This document shows, piece by piece, positions 53,839 through 62,996 of a DNA stretch of 64,000 bases; position 1 is the stretch's first letter; each line of letters starts with the position of its first letter. The stretch spans positions 1-64,000 of the forward strand of contig JAFAYL010000034.1 of NCBI GenBank assembly GCA_019240405.1. The letters run 5' to 3'. Below the pieces are notes generated by a model. It had not been told where the DNA came from, did no database searches, and saw only the letters and a program-made list of their open reading frames with translations. A program made the translations under genes and the position numbers. This stretch comes from Acidobacteriaceae bacterium (GTDB lineage Bacteria; Acidobacteriota; Terriglobia; Bryobacterales; Bryobacteraceae).

Positions 53839-55356
53839 ATGCCCGTCGTTGATGTTCCAGTAACTTTGCGAAATGTGACGCACTGGATTGGCGGAAAGCT
53901 TGTGGAATCAAATTCCGCCCGTTCCGGGATAGTGTGGAATCCCGCAACCGGCGAGGAACAGGCGATTGTGCAGTTTGCCAGCAGTGAAGAAGTAGATCAA
54001 GCCGTTTCCGCTGCTAAAGATGCCTTCGAAGGCTGGCGCGCCACGCCTCTTTCGCGCCGGGCGGAAATCATGTTTCGGTCGCGCGAGCTCATTCATAGCA
54101 ACCGGGCGAAAATTGCAGAGCTCCTCACGGCCGAGCACGGAAAAACACTTACTGACGCGATGGGCGAAGTCGCTCGCGGGCTTGAAAATATTGAATTCGC
54201 CTGTGGAGTTCCACATCTTCTAAAGGGCGGCTTTTCTGAACAGGTGAGCCGCGGGGTCGACGTCTACCAGATTCGACAGCCGCTCGGCGTCGTCGCGGGC
54301 ATCACGCCTTTTAATTTTCCGGCGATGGTGCCTATGTGGATGTTCGCGAATGCCATCGCATGCGGAAACACATTCGTTTTGAAGCCGTCAGAGAAAGATC
54401 CGTCGGCTAGTCTGCTTATTGCCGAGCTGCTGCAGCGCGCAGGGGTGCCGGACGGAGTTTTCAACGTTGTTCAAGGCGATCGCGTAGCCGTCGATCGCTT
54501 GCTGGAGCATCCCGACATTAAAGCCGTGAGCTTTGTCGGCTCGACGCCGGTCGCGAAATTGATCTACGAGACCGCAACCCGCCACGGGAAACGTGTTCAG
54601 GCTCTCGGGGGCGCCAAGAATCACATGCTCGTTTTGCCGGATGCGGATATAGGTATGGCAGCGGACGCTGCTGTCTCGGCGGGCTATGGATCGGCAGGCG
54701 AGCGATGCATGGCAGTTTCGGTCGTCGTGGCGGTTGGCAACGTAGCAGACCCACTTATTGACGCGATTCAGGAGCGAATGGCGCGTATCAGAGTCGGACC
54801 GGGGCTGGAGGAAGGTAATGAAATGGGTCCGCTCATCACCCGCGAGCATCGCGATCGGGTGGCCTCTTATCTCGATTGCGCTGCATCGGAAGGAGCTACG
54901 CTTGCGGTGGATGGGCGCCGCGATCAGGTCAGCAAGCGCTCAGGTTTTTTCCTCGCTCCGTCACTGCTCGATAACGTGAAGCCCCGCATGCGCTGCTACG
55001 ACGACGAAATTTTCGGCCCAGTGCTGAGCGTTGTGCGCGTCGAAAGCTATGAAGAAGCACTACGAATCATCCATGATAACCCCTACGGTAACGGGATAGC
55101 CATTTTCACGCGGGATGGTGGCGCCGTTCGCCAGTTTCAGTTCGATGTGGAGGTCGGTATGGTCGGTGTCAACGTGCCCATTCCGGTTCCGATGGCTTAT
55201 TACAGTTTTGGAGGCTGGAAGGCGTCGCTGTTCGGCGATCTGCACATGTACGGCCCAGAGGGAATCCAGTTTTACACCAGAGCAAAGGTCGTCACAAGCC
55301 GCTGGCCCGATCCGAGCACTAGTAAAGTGGATCTCGGGTTTCCGCAAGCGCACTGA
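53839..55356 (+). CDS. mmsA: CoA-acylating (methyl)malonate-semialdehyde dehydrogenase
   Basis: 505 residues, aldehyde dehydrogenase superfamily. GVVAGITPFNFPAMVPMWMF, the catalytic Cys in GSAGERCMAVSVVVAVG and the closing FGGWKASLFGDLHMYGPEG are characteristic of MmsA, which releases CO2 and makes acetyl-CoA or propionyl-CoA with NAD and CoA. As the last gene of the preTA operon it would finish uracil (malonate semialdehyde) or thymine (methylmalonate semialdehyde) breakdown. The transaminase step between is not encoded here. Confidence 0.95.
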   Translation: MPVVDVPVTLRNVTHWIGGKLVESNSARSGIVWNPATGEEQAIVQFASSEEVDQAVSAAKDAFEGWRATPLSRRAEIMFRSRELIHSNRAKIAELLTAEHGKTLTDAMGEVARGLENIEFACGVPHLLKGGFSEQVSRGVDVYQIRQPLGVVAGITPFNFPAMVPMWMFANAIACGNTFVLKPSEKDPSASLLIAELLQRAGVPDGVFNVVQGDRVAVDRLLEHPDIKAVSFVGSTPVAKLIYETATRHGKRVQALGGAKNHMLVLPDADIGMAADAAVSAGYGSAGERCMAVSVVVAVGNVADPLIDAIQERMARIRVGPGLEEGNEMGPLITREHRDRVASYLDCAASEGATLAVDGRRDQVSKRSGFFLAPSLLDNVKPRMRCYDDEIFGPVLSVVRVESYEEALRIIHDNPYGNGIAIFTRDGGAVRQFQFDVEVGMVGVNVPIPVPMAYYSFGGWKASLFGDLHMYGPEGIQFYTRAKVVTSRWPDPSTSKVDLGFPQAH

Positions 55357-55360
55357 CGGT

Positions 55361-56257
55361 TTAGCCGCGAGTTCCGGCGGCTGCCGTTGTTGATGCGGCT
55401 ATTCCCGTCGTAAACGCCTCGGCAAAATCGCGCGCAAATTGCGCGAATGCTATTGGTTCTTTTCTTCCCACAGCTCGGACTGCCTCCGTGACCGCCGCGC
55501 CTTCCCCGCGCTTATAGAGCTCGTTCAGTTCGATAACTCCGTCGGCCCGCCAAGGGGAAATCCGCATTTGAAGCATGCTGTCTTTTGCTACGTTGTGCGG
55601 GATGTTTACGAAACGCACTGGCGTACCAAGCGCGTTAGACAGATATTGCGCAACATCGTTGTACGTCAACGCTTCGGGCCCGGTGATCACATAACTCTTG
55701 CTTACATGGCCTGGCTCGGTAAGAGCGGTAACGGCCACTGCGGCAATGTCACGAACGTCAACCATGCTGATGCGGCTATCGGCTGCCGGCGCAAAAATCG
55801 CGCCTTGCGAAGCAATGGTTGACTTGTATGCGAGCGTCATCTGCATAAAAAGATTCGGCCGGAGATGCGTCCAGCCAACACCTGAGTGTTCCAGTTCGAT
55901 TTCGATCTCGCGATGGAATCTCATGAATCTACAAGTGGAGTGCAAGTCCGCGCCCATGACGGAAAGCTTGACAATATGATGGACGCCCGCCTGGCTAGCT
56001 GCCTTAATAAAGTTGTTTTCTAGCTCGGCGCTTACTTCTGAAGACGGCGTCACAAGAAAAGCGTGATCGATGCCTTCGAGAGCCCGCTCTAGCGTCTCAG
56101 GTTTCGCGAAATCGCCCTCGACTGTCTGAACGCTGCCGGGAAGTAAGCTCCGGTTATCCGGGTCACGAAGCAAAGCCCGGAACGGGACACCACGCCTGCC
56201 GAGCTCAATCACAACCTCACGGCCAATATTTCCCGTGGCTCCCGTTACTAGGATCAT
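55361..56257 (-). CDS. NmrA-like NAD(P)-binding oxidoreductase
   Basis: 298 residues from ATG 56257, preceded by AAAGGAG at nine bases; the frame runs open for 56 more residues that look non-coding and overlap purH. The start MILVTGATGNIGREVVIEL is the Rossmann GxxGxxG. The internal HIVKLSVMGADLHS and the absence of a Tyr-x-x-x-Lys catalytic pair place it in the NmrA/QOR2-like atypical SDR group (sensors or quinone reductases). Substrate unknown. The C-terminus is Ala/Thr-rich. It converges on mmsA with a four-base gap. Confidence 0.85.
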   Translation of the reverse strand: MILVTGATGNIGREVVIELGRRGVPFRALLRDPDNRSLLPGSVQTVEGDFAKPETLERALEGIDHAFLVTPSSEVSAELENNFIKAASQAGVHHIVKLSVMGADLHSTCRFMRFHREIEIELEHSGVGWTHLRPNLFMQMTLAYKSTIASQGAIFAPAADSRISMVDVRDIAAVAVTALTEPGHVSKSYVITGPEALTYNDVAQYLSNALGTPVRFVNIPHNVAKDSMLQMRISPWRADGVIELNELYKRGEGAAVTEAVRAVGRKEPIAFAQFARDFAEAFTTGIAASTTAAAGTRG

Positions 56258-56341
56258 CAACCGACACTCCTTTGAGATGCAGATGCGAACGCCGTAGCTG
56301 TTGCTTCGGAAATTGTTAGAAACCAGCCGGCCTCTGCAAAA

Positions 56342-57901
56342 ATGTTTTTTATGCCACGGATCGAGCGTGCTTTGCTCAGCGTTACGGATAAGACGGGAAT
56401 TGTTCCTTTCGCCCGAGTTCTTCACCGTCTGGGTGTTGAGCTGATCTCGACCGGCGGGACCGCTAAGCTGCTTCGGGACAACCAGATTCCGGTGCGCGAT
56501 GTATCGGAAATCACTGGCTTTCCCGAGATATTAGAGGGACGAGTCAAGACGATCCATCCCCGAATTGCAGCGGGCATTCTCGCCGTTCGCGCTAAACCGG
56601 AGCACTCGCAAGCGCTGACGGAACACGGCATAGCTCCTATTCAAATGGTCGTGGTGAACCTCTACGAATTTTCGAAATTTTCCAATAAGCCCGGAGTTAG
56701 CCGCGAGGAGCTCATCGAGAATATCGACATCGGTGGTCCCACGATGATTCGCGCCGCGGCGAAGAATTTCCAGGATGTCGCCGTCATTGTTTCGCCGGAT
56801 CAGTATGAATCCATTTCTCGCGAACTCGAAGCAAACTCCGGCACGCTCAGTTTTGCTACTCACTGGGGCCTTGCCCAGCAGGCATTCACACATACCGCGG
56901 CGTACGACCAGGCAGTTTCCGCGCGACTGCTTCACATCGATGCCGAAGGCAAAGATCTGAAATCGGACGAGCTTCCCGGCACGCTCGAAATTTCAGCGCC
57001 TCGTACCGCCGCTCTCCGCTATGGAGAGAATCCGCACCAAAAGGCGGCGTTATACGCTCTTCACGATGCCGGCGTAGCCGGCGCGAAGCAGCTCCACGGC
57101 AAAGAGCTGTCTTACAACAATCTCGTCGATCTGGATGCAGCGTGGCAGCTCGTCCAAGAGTTCGAATCACCTGCCGCCGTTATCATCAAGCACACGAATC
57201 CGTGCGGTTGCGCCGAGCAGCCCACGCTTGCAGACGCGTATCGGAAAGCGTTCGAAGCCGATCCCGTCTCCGCTTTTGGCGGTGTGCTCGCCTTCAACCG
57301 CGAACTCGATCAGGAAACCGCCGGGGAGGTTTCAAAGCTATTCGTCGAGGCAATCGCGGCTCCGGCCTTCTCGCAAGAAGCGATCGCTGTTTTGACTGCA
57401 AAAAAGAATCTGCGCTTAGTCGCTGTGAATACACTGCATGATTCGGAGCTCGTCATCAAATCGATTTCGGGCGGATTGCTTGCGCAAACTGCGGATGATG
57501 CGAGGCTTGACATTTCGGCGCTTCAGGTAAAGACGGATCGCCATCCGACGGCGCTAGAAAGGGAAGCGCTGATATTCGCCTGGACCGTGTGCAAACATGT
57601 CAAATCGAATGCAATTGTGTACGCGCTGCCCGGTCAGACCGTCAGCGTGGGCGCAGGACAGATGAGCCGCGTTGATAGCGTCAAGGCCGGAGCCATGAAG
57701 GCAATTCTTCCTCTTGCTGGAACGGTTCTCGCTTCCGATGCTTTCTTCCCTTTTCCAGACGGAGTGGAAGAAGCTGCAAAACACGGCATTACAGCGGTCA
57801 TCCAGCCCGGCGGCTCGGTTCGCGATCGAGAGGTGACTGAGGCAGCGAACCGGCTGAACCTAGCGATGGTTTTCACTGGCGTGCGGCACTTCAGGCATTA
57901 G
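56342..57901 (+). CDS. purH: Bifunctional AICAR formyltransferase / IMP cyclohydrolase
   Basis: 519 residues. The N-terminal IMP cyclohydrolase domain (1-about 200) starts [20 protein letters not shown] and has [10 protein letters not shown]. The formyltransferase domain shows [26 protein letters not shown] and the closing [16 protein letters not shown]. It catalyses the last two steps of IMP synthesis. Two starts are possible (56342, 56351); neither has a clear Shine-Dalgarno. Its TAG shares TTAG with the stop of the convergent ATPase gene. Confidence 0.96.
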   Translation: MFFMPRIERALLSVTDKTGIVPFARVLHRLGVELISTGGTAKLLRDNQIPVRDVSEITGFPEILEGRVKTIHPRIAAGILAVRAKPEHSQALTEHGIAPIQMVVVNLYEFSKFSNKPGVSREELIENIDIGGPTMIRAAAKNFQDVAVIVSPDQYESISRELEANSGTLSFATHWGLAQQAFTHTAAYDQAVSARLLHIDAEGKDLKSDELPGTLEISAPRTAALRYGENPHQKAALYALHDAGVAGAKQLHGKELSYNNLVDLDAAWQLVQEFESPAAVIIKHTNPCGCAEQPTLADAYRKAFEADPVSAFGGVLAFNRELDQETAGEVSKLFVEAIAAPAFSQEAIAVLTAKKNLRLVAVNTLHDSELVIKSISGGLLAQTADDARLDISALQVKTDRHPTALEREALIFAWTVCKHVKSNAIVYALPGQTVSVGAGQMSRVDSVKAGAMKAILPLAGTVLASDAFFPFPDGVEEAAKHGITAVIQPGGSVRDREVTEAANRLNLAMVFTGVRHFRH

Positions 57902-58623
57902 CGCCTCGCGCTCATCGGCGAGGCCCAATCTGCCGGAAGCGTGCCCTCGGGAAGGAGCTGACCTTTCTCGAGGTGCCGCACAGTGCGCGCAAATTTCGCC
58001 GCATGAGGATCGTGCGTCACGATCACAACTGTCTTGCCGAATTCACGATTCAGGCGCGACAACATTGTCAGTACATCCTCAGCGGCCGCAGCATCGAGGT
58101 TACCGGTTGGTTCGTCTGCCAAGATGAGAGCCGGATCCGTCACAATCGCCCGCGCGATTGCTACGCGCTGCTCCTGCCCGCCAGAAAGCTGTTTTGGCAA
58201 ATGATGCAATCGATCTTCGAGCCCAACCAGGCGTAACGCTGTCTCCGCATGCTGGATGCGCTCCTTTTTGCCGAGCCGCGTCAGCTTTAGCGGAAGCTCC
58301 ACGTTTTCGAGAGCTGTCAAAACCGGAATCAGATTGAAGGATTGGAAGATGAACCCGATGTGCTCGTTCCGCCAATGCGCAACTTGCTTTTCACTGAGAT
58401 TTCGGAGTTTCGTGTCCAGGACTTCGATTTCCCCGGCGGTCGGTTTGTCCATCGCAGCGATCAGGTGAAGCAGCGTGGATTTTCCGGATCCGGAAGGTCC
58501 CATCAGCGCAATAAAATCACCCTTGCGAATCTCGAGATCCACGTCCTCGAGCGCGATGACGTGAAACTCATCACGAACGAATTCTTTGCTCAGCTTGCGG
58601 GTCTTTATGATCGTATCGCTCAC
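57898..58623 (-). CDS. ABC transporter ATPase, MacB/LolD/DevA type
   Basis: 241 residues. Walker [11 protein letters not shown]-loop [20 protein letters not shown], signature [14 protein letters not shown], Walker [13 protein letters not shown] and the switch His in [13 protein letters not shown] are standard for the MacB/LolD family that energises FtsX-like permeases. It is the last gene of a four-gene minus-strand operon with two permeases and a membrane fusion protein. Confidence 0.95.
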   Translation of the reverse strand: MSDTIIKTRKLSKEFVRDEFHVIALEDVDLEIRKGDFIALMGPSGSGKSTLLHLIAAMDKPTAGEIEVLDTKLRNLSEKQVAHWRNEHIGFIFQSFNLIPVLTALENVELPLKLTRLGKKERIQHAETALRLVGLEDRLHHLPKQLSGGQEQRVAIARAIVTDPALILADEPTGNLDAAAAEDVLTMLSRLNREFGKTVVIVTHDPHAAKFARTVRHLEKGQLLPEGTLPADWASPMSARR

Positions 58624-58641
58624 CTGTGCTCCTCCATGCAG

Positions 58642-59973
58642 TTATTTCTTGACCTCCACTCTCTGTCCATCTTTCAAATCCGCGGGCGGGCTGACAACCA
58701 CATCCTCGCCGCCAACCAATCCGTTCTCAATGAGCACTCCTTTTCCCGATGCCCCGCCCGTCGTCACCGCCCGTTTCTTGGCATGTCCTTTCACAACGAC
58801 GAAAACGGCGCCATTTTGCACTGCCCCTTGTGGGACCACGATCACCCGCTTGGTTTCAGCCGCCGGCTGCGCCTTAACGTCGCTGTAGAAAGATACAGTC
58901 GCGTTCATGTCCGGCCTCAGATACTCATCAGGATTCAAGACTTTTACCTTTACCTGAACCGTCGCCTTCGCGCGATCCGCTTCCGGAGAGACCTCCTCGA
59001 CGTATCCCTGATACTTCCTGTCTGGGTAGGCGTCCGTTGTGACTATACCTTTTTGCTGCGGGCCGAGCTTTGGAAAATCATTTTGACTGATATCGAGTTC
59101 TACCTGCAAATCGTTCAGATCCGCCATTGTCACTAAGTACCCCTTCGCGCCCTTGTCACCGACGAATCCGTTAGTAACAAACTCACCTTTTTCGACGTTT
59201 CGATCGAGAATTGTTCCGGTAACGGGAGCCTTGATAATCGTGTTATCAAGCTGAGTCTGCGCGTATTCCAACGCGCCGCGGGCTTGCTCAATCTGCCCTC
59301 GAACCTGCGCAATCTCCTCTTTTCGTGGCCCTAAGATGGCGAGCTCTTGCGAGCGTTCGAGGCTCGCTACTTTGGCCAGATCCCCATCGTACTTGGCTTG
59401 TGCATCATCAAGGGCCTGTTTTGCGAGCACACCTTCGCTTACCAGTTGTTTCGTCCGATCGAGCGAAGCCTCTGCGTCGGCCAAATCCGCTTTCGCTTGT
59501 TCTGTATCGGCCCGCGCCTTGGAAATTTCTTCCGGGCGGGAGCCATTTTGTAGCTCTTCTAATTTCGCCTGTAGATTCGCGAGCTGCCCTTGCTCCTGCT
59601 GCACTTGGGCGCGATACTCGTCATCTTCCAGCCGCACCAATACTTGGCCAGCCTTCACTTTGTCGCCCTTCTCGACCCCGATCCAAGCCACCCGGCCAAC
59701 CACCTTGGAAGCCACTTCGATCTTGTGATGCGCAACTATGTATCCGGTGGCCGTTAAGATTACCTGCTCGCCAGCATCAGAGACGTTCATCGGCGATTGC
59801 ACTTGCGCCACCTGTACTGGAACGGCAGCATTCAGCTTTTGATAGGCAAATAGTCCGCCCACAGCCGCGAACACGAGCACGACGGCGATCACAATCAGTT
59901 GAATAACGGGTTTCGATTCCCGGGTTTGCCTTTCCGCCCGGTCAATACGAAGATCTTTAAGGTCGGTTGCCAT
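58642..59973 (-). CDS. HlyD/MacA-like membrane fusion protein
   Basis: 443 residues. One N-terminal membrane anchor (VIQLIVIAVVLVFAAVGGLFA), a split biotinyl-lipoyl domain (VASKVVGRVAWIGVEKGDKV and VTGTILDRNVEKGEFV), a long coiled-coil hairpin between them (about 125-255, Ala/Glu/Gln-rich), and beta-barrel domains to the C-terminus. It should bridge the two permeases to an outer membrane channel, as MacA or DevB does. No TolC homologue is in the operon. Confidence 0.92.
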   Translation of the reverse strand: MATDLKDLRIDRAERQTRESKPVIQLIVIAVVLVFAAVGGLFAYQKLNAAVPVQVAQVQSPMNVSDAGEQVILTATGYIVAHHKIEVASKVVGRVAWIGVEKGDKVKAGQVLVRLEDDEYRAQVQQEQGQLANLQAKLEELQNGSRPEEISKARADTEQAKADLADAEASLDRTKQLVSEGVLAKQALDDAQAKYDGDLAKVASLERSQELAILGPRKEEIAQVRGQIEQARGALEYAQTQLDNTIIKAPVTGTILDRNVEKGEFVTNGFVGDKGAKGYLVTMADLNDLQVELDISQNDFPKLGPQQKGIVTTDAYPDRKYQGYVEEVSPEADRAKATVQVKVKVLNPDEYLRPDMNATVSFYSDVKAQPAAETKRVIVVPQGAVQNGAVFVVVKGHAKKRAVTTGGASGKGVLIENGLVGGEDVVVSPPADLKDGQRVEVKK

Positions 59974-59997
59974 GCTTACAATTGCGTCCCCGGCGCG

Positions 59998-61161
59998 CTA
60001 GATTTCGCGCAGCGCGGTCAATATCTCCTTTTTAGCCGCTTGGCGCGCCGGCAACAATCCTCCGATCGCGCCCAAAACTAGCGCAAAGAGAACACCTGCC
60101 GCCATTACCTCCGGCCCAATTCGAAAGTTGAAACTGGTCTCGCTAAATGTCATGAAATTGCCTAGCCCGGTGGTCACACTATTCAGCGGAAGTACAACCA
60201 GGCAAGCGATGACGCCTCCAATGAGGGAGAGCAGCAACGATTCGAACAGAAAACTCAGGAGTATACTGCCTCTCGAAAATCCCAGCACGCGCAAAGTGCC
60301 GACTTCTTTTGCCCGCCTTGCTACGGCCGCGTACATCGTATTCATCGCCGCAAAGCAACTGCCGACCGCCATGATGATGCACACGAATATTCCCAAAAAC
60401 CGGATCGGGGTTGCCGAGACTGTTTGCAGAGCATAGTAGTCCTTCTCGCTCATCACAGTGACATTCAAGCGCCGGTCGGATTCAAGTGATGTCTTGAGCG
60501 CTCCGGCCGTCACTTCATCCGTCGCCTGCAGTAAAGCCGAGCTCAAAGTATCCGAACGGTTGAAATCCGAAGCCACCTGATTGGAATCCGCGAAAATCTC
60601 GCTATTGACCGCGCTTCTGCCTGCATCCATTACGCCGACCACCGTCCAATATCCTTTTCCGAATCTCAACTGCTTCCCGATTTGCACGTTCGGATAACGG
60701 TTCGCAATCGACTTGCCCGCCACAACTTCGCGTTGCCCCGGCTGAAACCAGCGTCCGGAAGCGAGCTTTAGGTTACGCATCTCGATTCCCCGCGGGGGCA
60801 GCCCGCGCAGCGTCACGTTTTCTCCCTCTGGATGGGCCTCGGTGGGCAAATTGACAATCGTTACTACCTCAAGCGACGCCATCGGCTGCCCGTCTCGCCC
60901 AACAGCAATACCTGGGAAGCTTTTAACAATTTGGAATTGTTGCTGAGTCAATAAACTAGTCAGCTCCGCATTCCCGCCCTTTCGCATCACGAGCACGTGC
61001 AATGGGTCTCCCGTGGCTTCGAGAGCCGATCGGAGACCCGAAACCAACCCCATCACTCCTAGTAGCACCGCAACCGTCATCGCGATTCCTGCGGCGGTCA
61101 TCAGCGTCGTCGCCTTCCGGACAATTAAATTGCGTACGTTATACGAAACTGGAATCGCCAA
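59998..61161 (-). CDS. FtsX/MacB-like ABC permease (second)
   Basis: 387 residues from a TTG at 61161, which has GGAGG nine bases upstream (61171-61175) and begins 14 bases after the previous gene; ATG 61227 would overlap that gene by 52 bases and lacks such a site. One N-terminal membrane helix ([19 protein letters not shown]), a periplasmic MacB_PCD domain ([40 protein letters not shown]) and three C-terminal helices. It moves substrate mechanically from the periplasmic side. Confidence 0.88.
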   Translation of the reverse strand: MAIPVSYNVRNLIVRKATTLMTAAGIAMTVAVLLGVMGLVSGLRSALEATGDPLHVLVMRKGGNAELTSLLTQQQFQIVKSFPGIAVGRDGQPMASLEVVTIVNLPTEAHPEGENVTLRGLPPRGIEMRNLKLASGRWFQPGQREVVAGKSIANRYPNVQIGKQLRFGKGYWTVVGVMDAGRSAVNSEIFADSNQVASDFNRSDTLSSALLQATDEVTAGALKTSLESDRRLNVTVMSEKDYYALQTVSATPIRFLGIFVCIIMAVGSCFAAMNTMYAAVARRAKEVGTLRVLGFSRGSILLSFLFESLLLSLIGGVIACLVVLPLNSVTTGLGNFMTFSETSFNFRIGPEVMAAGVLFALVLGAIGGLLPARQAAKKEILTALREI

Positions 61162-61175
61162 GTCTACACGCCTCC

Positions 61176-62339
61176 TCACCCGGTGAACCGCAGAGAATCC
61201 AATATGTTCGTTCGCGCCGCGTTCCAAGCCGGAATGAACGAGCTCACCAGTCCGATGAAAATCGCGATTCCCAATGCGATTGCAGTCGGGACGAGAGTCA
61301 TCGTGAGCCCATGTAATTGCTGAACAAAGTTCTGCCCCACTTTTCCTACAACGCTCGTAAGCAGCTCCGCCAAGCCCAGTCCAATCACACCGCCGATTAA
61401 AGCGATCGTGATTGCCTCTCCGACGATGATTCCTAGAATCGTGTCGCTAGTAAAACCCAGCGTTTTGAGGACGCCGACTTCTTTGATTCGCTCCCGAACT
61501 GACATCGCGATGGTGTTGCCGGAGACCAGAAGAATCGTGAAGGTCACGGCGGCACAAATGCTCAGCAGATACATTTTGATATTTCCCAGAAACCAGAGAA
61601 AACTCAGCGCGAACTGCTGTTCCGATTCCGTTTTGGTGGGCGGATTGGAGTTCGCGAACATGTCGTCTATCGCCTTCGCGATGCGCGGCACGTCCTCTGG
61701 ACTATCCGCAAGAATGGCGTAAGTGCCGTTCCAGTTGCGCCGGGCGAGCGGCAACGCGTCTCTTAAATAATCGATATTGAAAAATAAGGACTGCTGCGCG
61801 TCCGGATCATCGAAAATGCCGCGAAGAGTCAACTCGAGATCCACCGGATAGATATCTCCTTTAAGCGTGATGCGGTCCCCAAGCTTGAAACCCAGCTTCT
61901 CGGCCAAGTCGCGCGATACCACGCACGCCCTTCGCTCGGTGATAAATGCGTGACGCTGATCTTCCGGCATTTCCATCTGGGTGCGGATCGTCAAGAATGC
62001 CTTCGGTTCTACCGCGAACCGAGCAAAAAAATTCTTGGGATCGCGGTTGTCTTTATATGTGCCCCCGAACCAGTTCCAGACTGAGATCTCTTTGACGCCA
62101 GGGACTTTGCGAATCTTTTCCTCGTAAGCAACCGGAAGTGGTTGGGCGAGGGACACTTTATGTCTAGTCACCAACCGAATCGCAGCCCCAGGAGTCGCCT
62201 GCGAATAGAAAATGGCATGGTAGATCGCGATCAGCACGCCCAACAGACAGAGCGAGACCGCGATACTTGAAATGGTTAGAATGCTGCGGCGGCGATTGCG
62301 AATGCTGTTCTTATAAGCGAGTGAAAAGAAACGAAACAT
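61176..62339 (-). CDS. FtsX/MacB-like ABC permease (first)
   Basis: 387 residues. The layout is one N-terminal helix ([27 protein letters not shown]), a periplasmic domain, and three C-terminal helices, including the FtsX core with [28 protein letters not shown]. It differs clearly from the downstream permease, so the pair probably forms a heterodimer with one ATPase type. The start has GGGAG five bases upstream. A perfect palindrome lies just before the gene. Confidence 0.92.
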   Translation of the reverse strand: MFRFFSLAYKNSIRNRRRSILTISSIAVSLCLLGVLIAIYHAIFYSQATPGAAIRLVTRHKVSLAQPLPVAYEEKIRKVPGVKEISVWNWFGGTYKDNRDPKNFFARFAVEPKAFLTIRTQMEMPEDQRHAFITERRACVVSRDLAEKLGFKLGDRITLKGDIYPVDLELTLRGIFDDPDAQQSLFFNIDYLRDALPLARRNWNGTYAILADSPEDVPRIAKAIDDMFANSNPPTKTESEQQFALSFLWFLGNIKMYLLSICAAVTFTILLVSGNTIAMSVRERIKEVGVLKTLGFTSDTILGIIVGEAITIALIGGVIGLGLAELLTSVVGKVGQNFVQQLHGLTMTLVPTAIALGIAIFIGLVSSFIPAWNAARTNILDSLRFTG

Positions 62340-62354
62340 GGAGCTCCCTCAAGC

Positions 62355-62366
62355 TAGGGTACCCTA
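62355..62366. promoter_or_regulatory. Perfect 12-base palindrome upstream of the ABC export operon
   Basis: TAGGGTACCCTA is fully self-complementary, and lies 15 bases before the ATG of the first permease and 124 bases from tadA. It could be the operator for the export operon. No regulator gene is adjacent. Nothing else stands out in this 151-base gap. Confidence 0.35.
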
Positions 62367-62490
62367 ACCTTACCGGCTGTCCGAGCAGGCCTCGGCTCGT
62401 GCCGGTCCTCATCTTAGGTTACGGACGGAGCACCTTCTCCTGTTCCAATCAAGTTTCACTCAGCCCCGGTTACAGTCTGACGAAGCGCTC

Positions 62491-62919
62491 ATGTTGCAGG
62501 CCCTTGATCTCGCCCGAAAAGCGGAGGCCGAAGGAGAGGTTCCAGTTGGCGCGGTGGTCGTTCTGGAGGGCGAAATCGTCGGTCGGGGCCATAACCGGTC
62601 TATTTTCACCGCCGATCCCACGGCCCACGCCGAAATAGAAGCCTTGCGCCAGGCTTCATCCCGTCTCCGTAATTACCGGCTTCCAGGCTGCACGTTGTAC
62701 GTGACCATAGAGCCGTGTGCGATGTGTGCGGGGGCTATCGTACTAGCGCGCGTGGAACGCCTTGTGTTTGCAGCCCGGGATCTCCGTTTCGGCGCCGTCC
62801 GGAGCAAGTTCCGCTTGGCCGATTCCGATCTTTTGAATCACCGAGTTCGGGTTGAGGAAGGACTGCTCGCCGCGGAAGCCGCAATTCTGCTCGATCGGTT
62901 CTTCCGCCAGCGCCGTTAG
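62491..62919 (+). CDS. tadA: tRNA-specific adenosine deaminase
   Basis: 142 residues. The zinc site is seen as DPTAHAEIEALR (His, proton-shuttling Glu) and TIEPCAMCAGAI (two Cys). VPVGAVVVLEGEIVGRGHN and ALVFAARDLRFGAVRS-like segments match TadA. It converts the wobble adenosine of tRNA-Arg(ACG), present in this window, to inosine. The frame runs open 5' of the ATG but with no other usable start codon nearby. The N-terminus is a few residues shorter than usual. Confidence 0.93.
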   Translation: MLQALDLARKAEAEGEVPVGAVVVLEGEIVGRGHNRSIFTADPTAHAEIEALRQASSRLRNYRLPGCTLYVTIEPCAMCAGAIVLARVERLVFAARDLRFGAVRSKFRLADSDLLNHRVRVEEGLLAAEAAILLDRFFRQRR

Positions 62920-62996
62920 GCCAATCGACGACTCTGCAATACTCCTCCTGCCTGCGAACGCCCAACAGCCTTTCGGGTCGGGAAGATACTGAAGGC

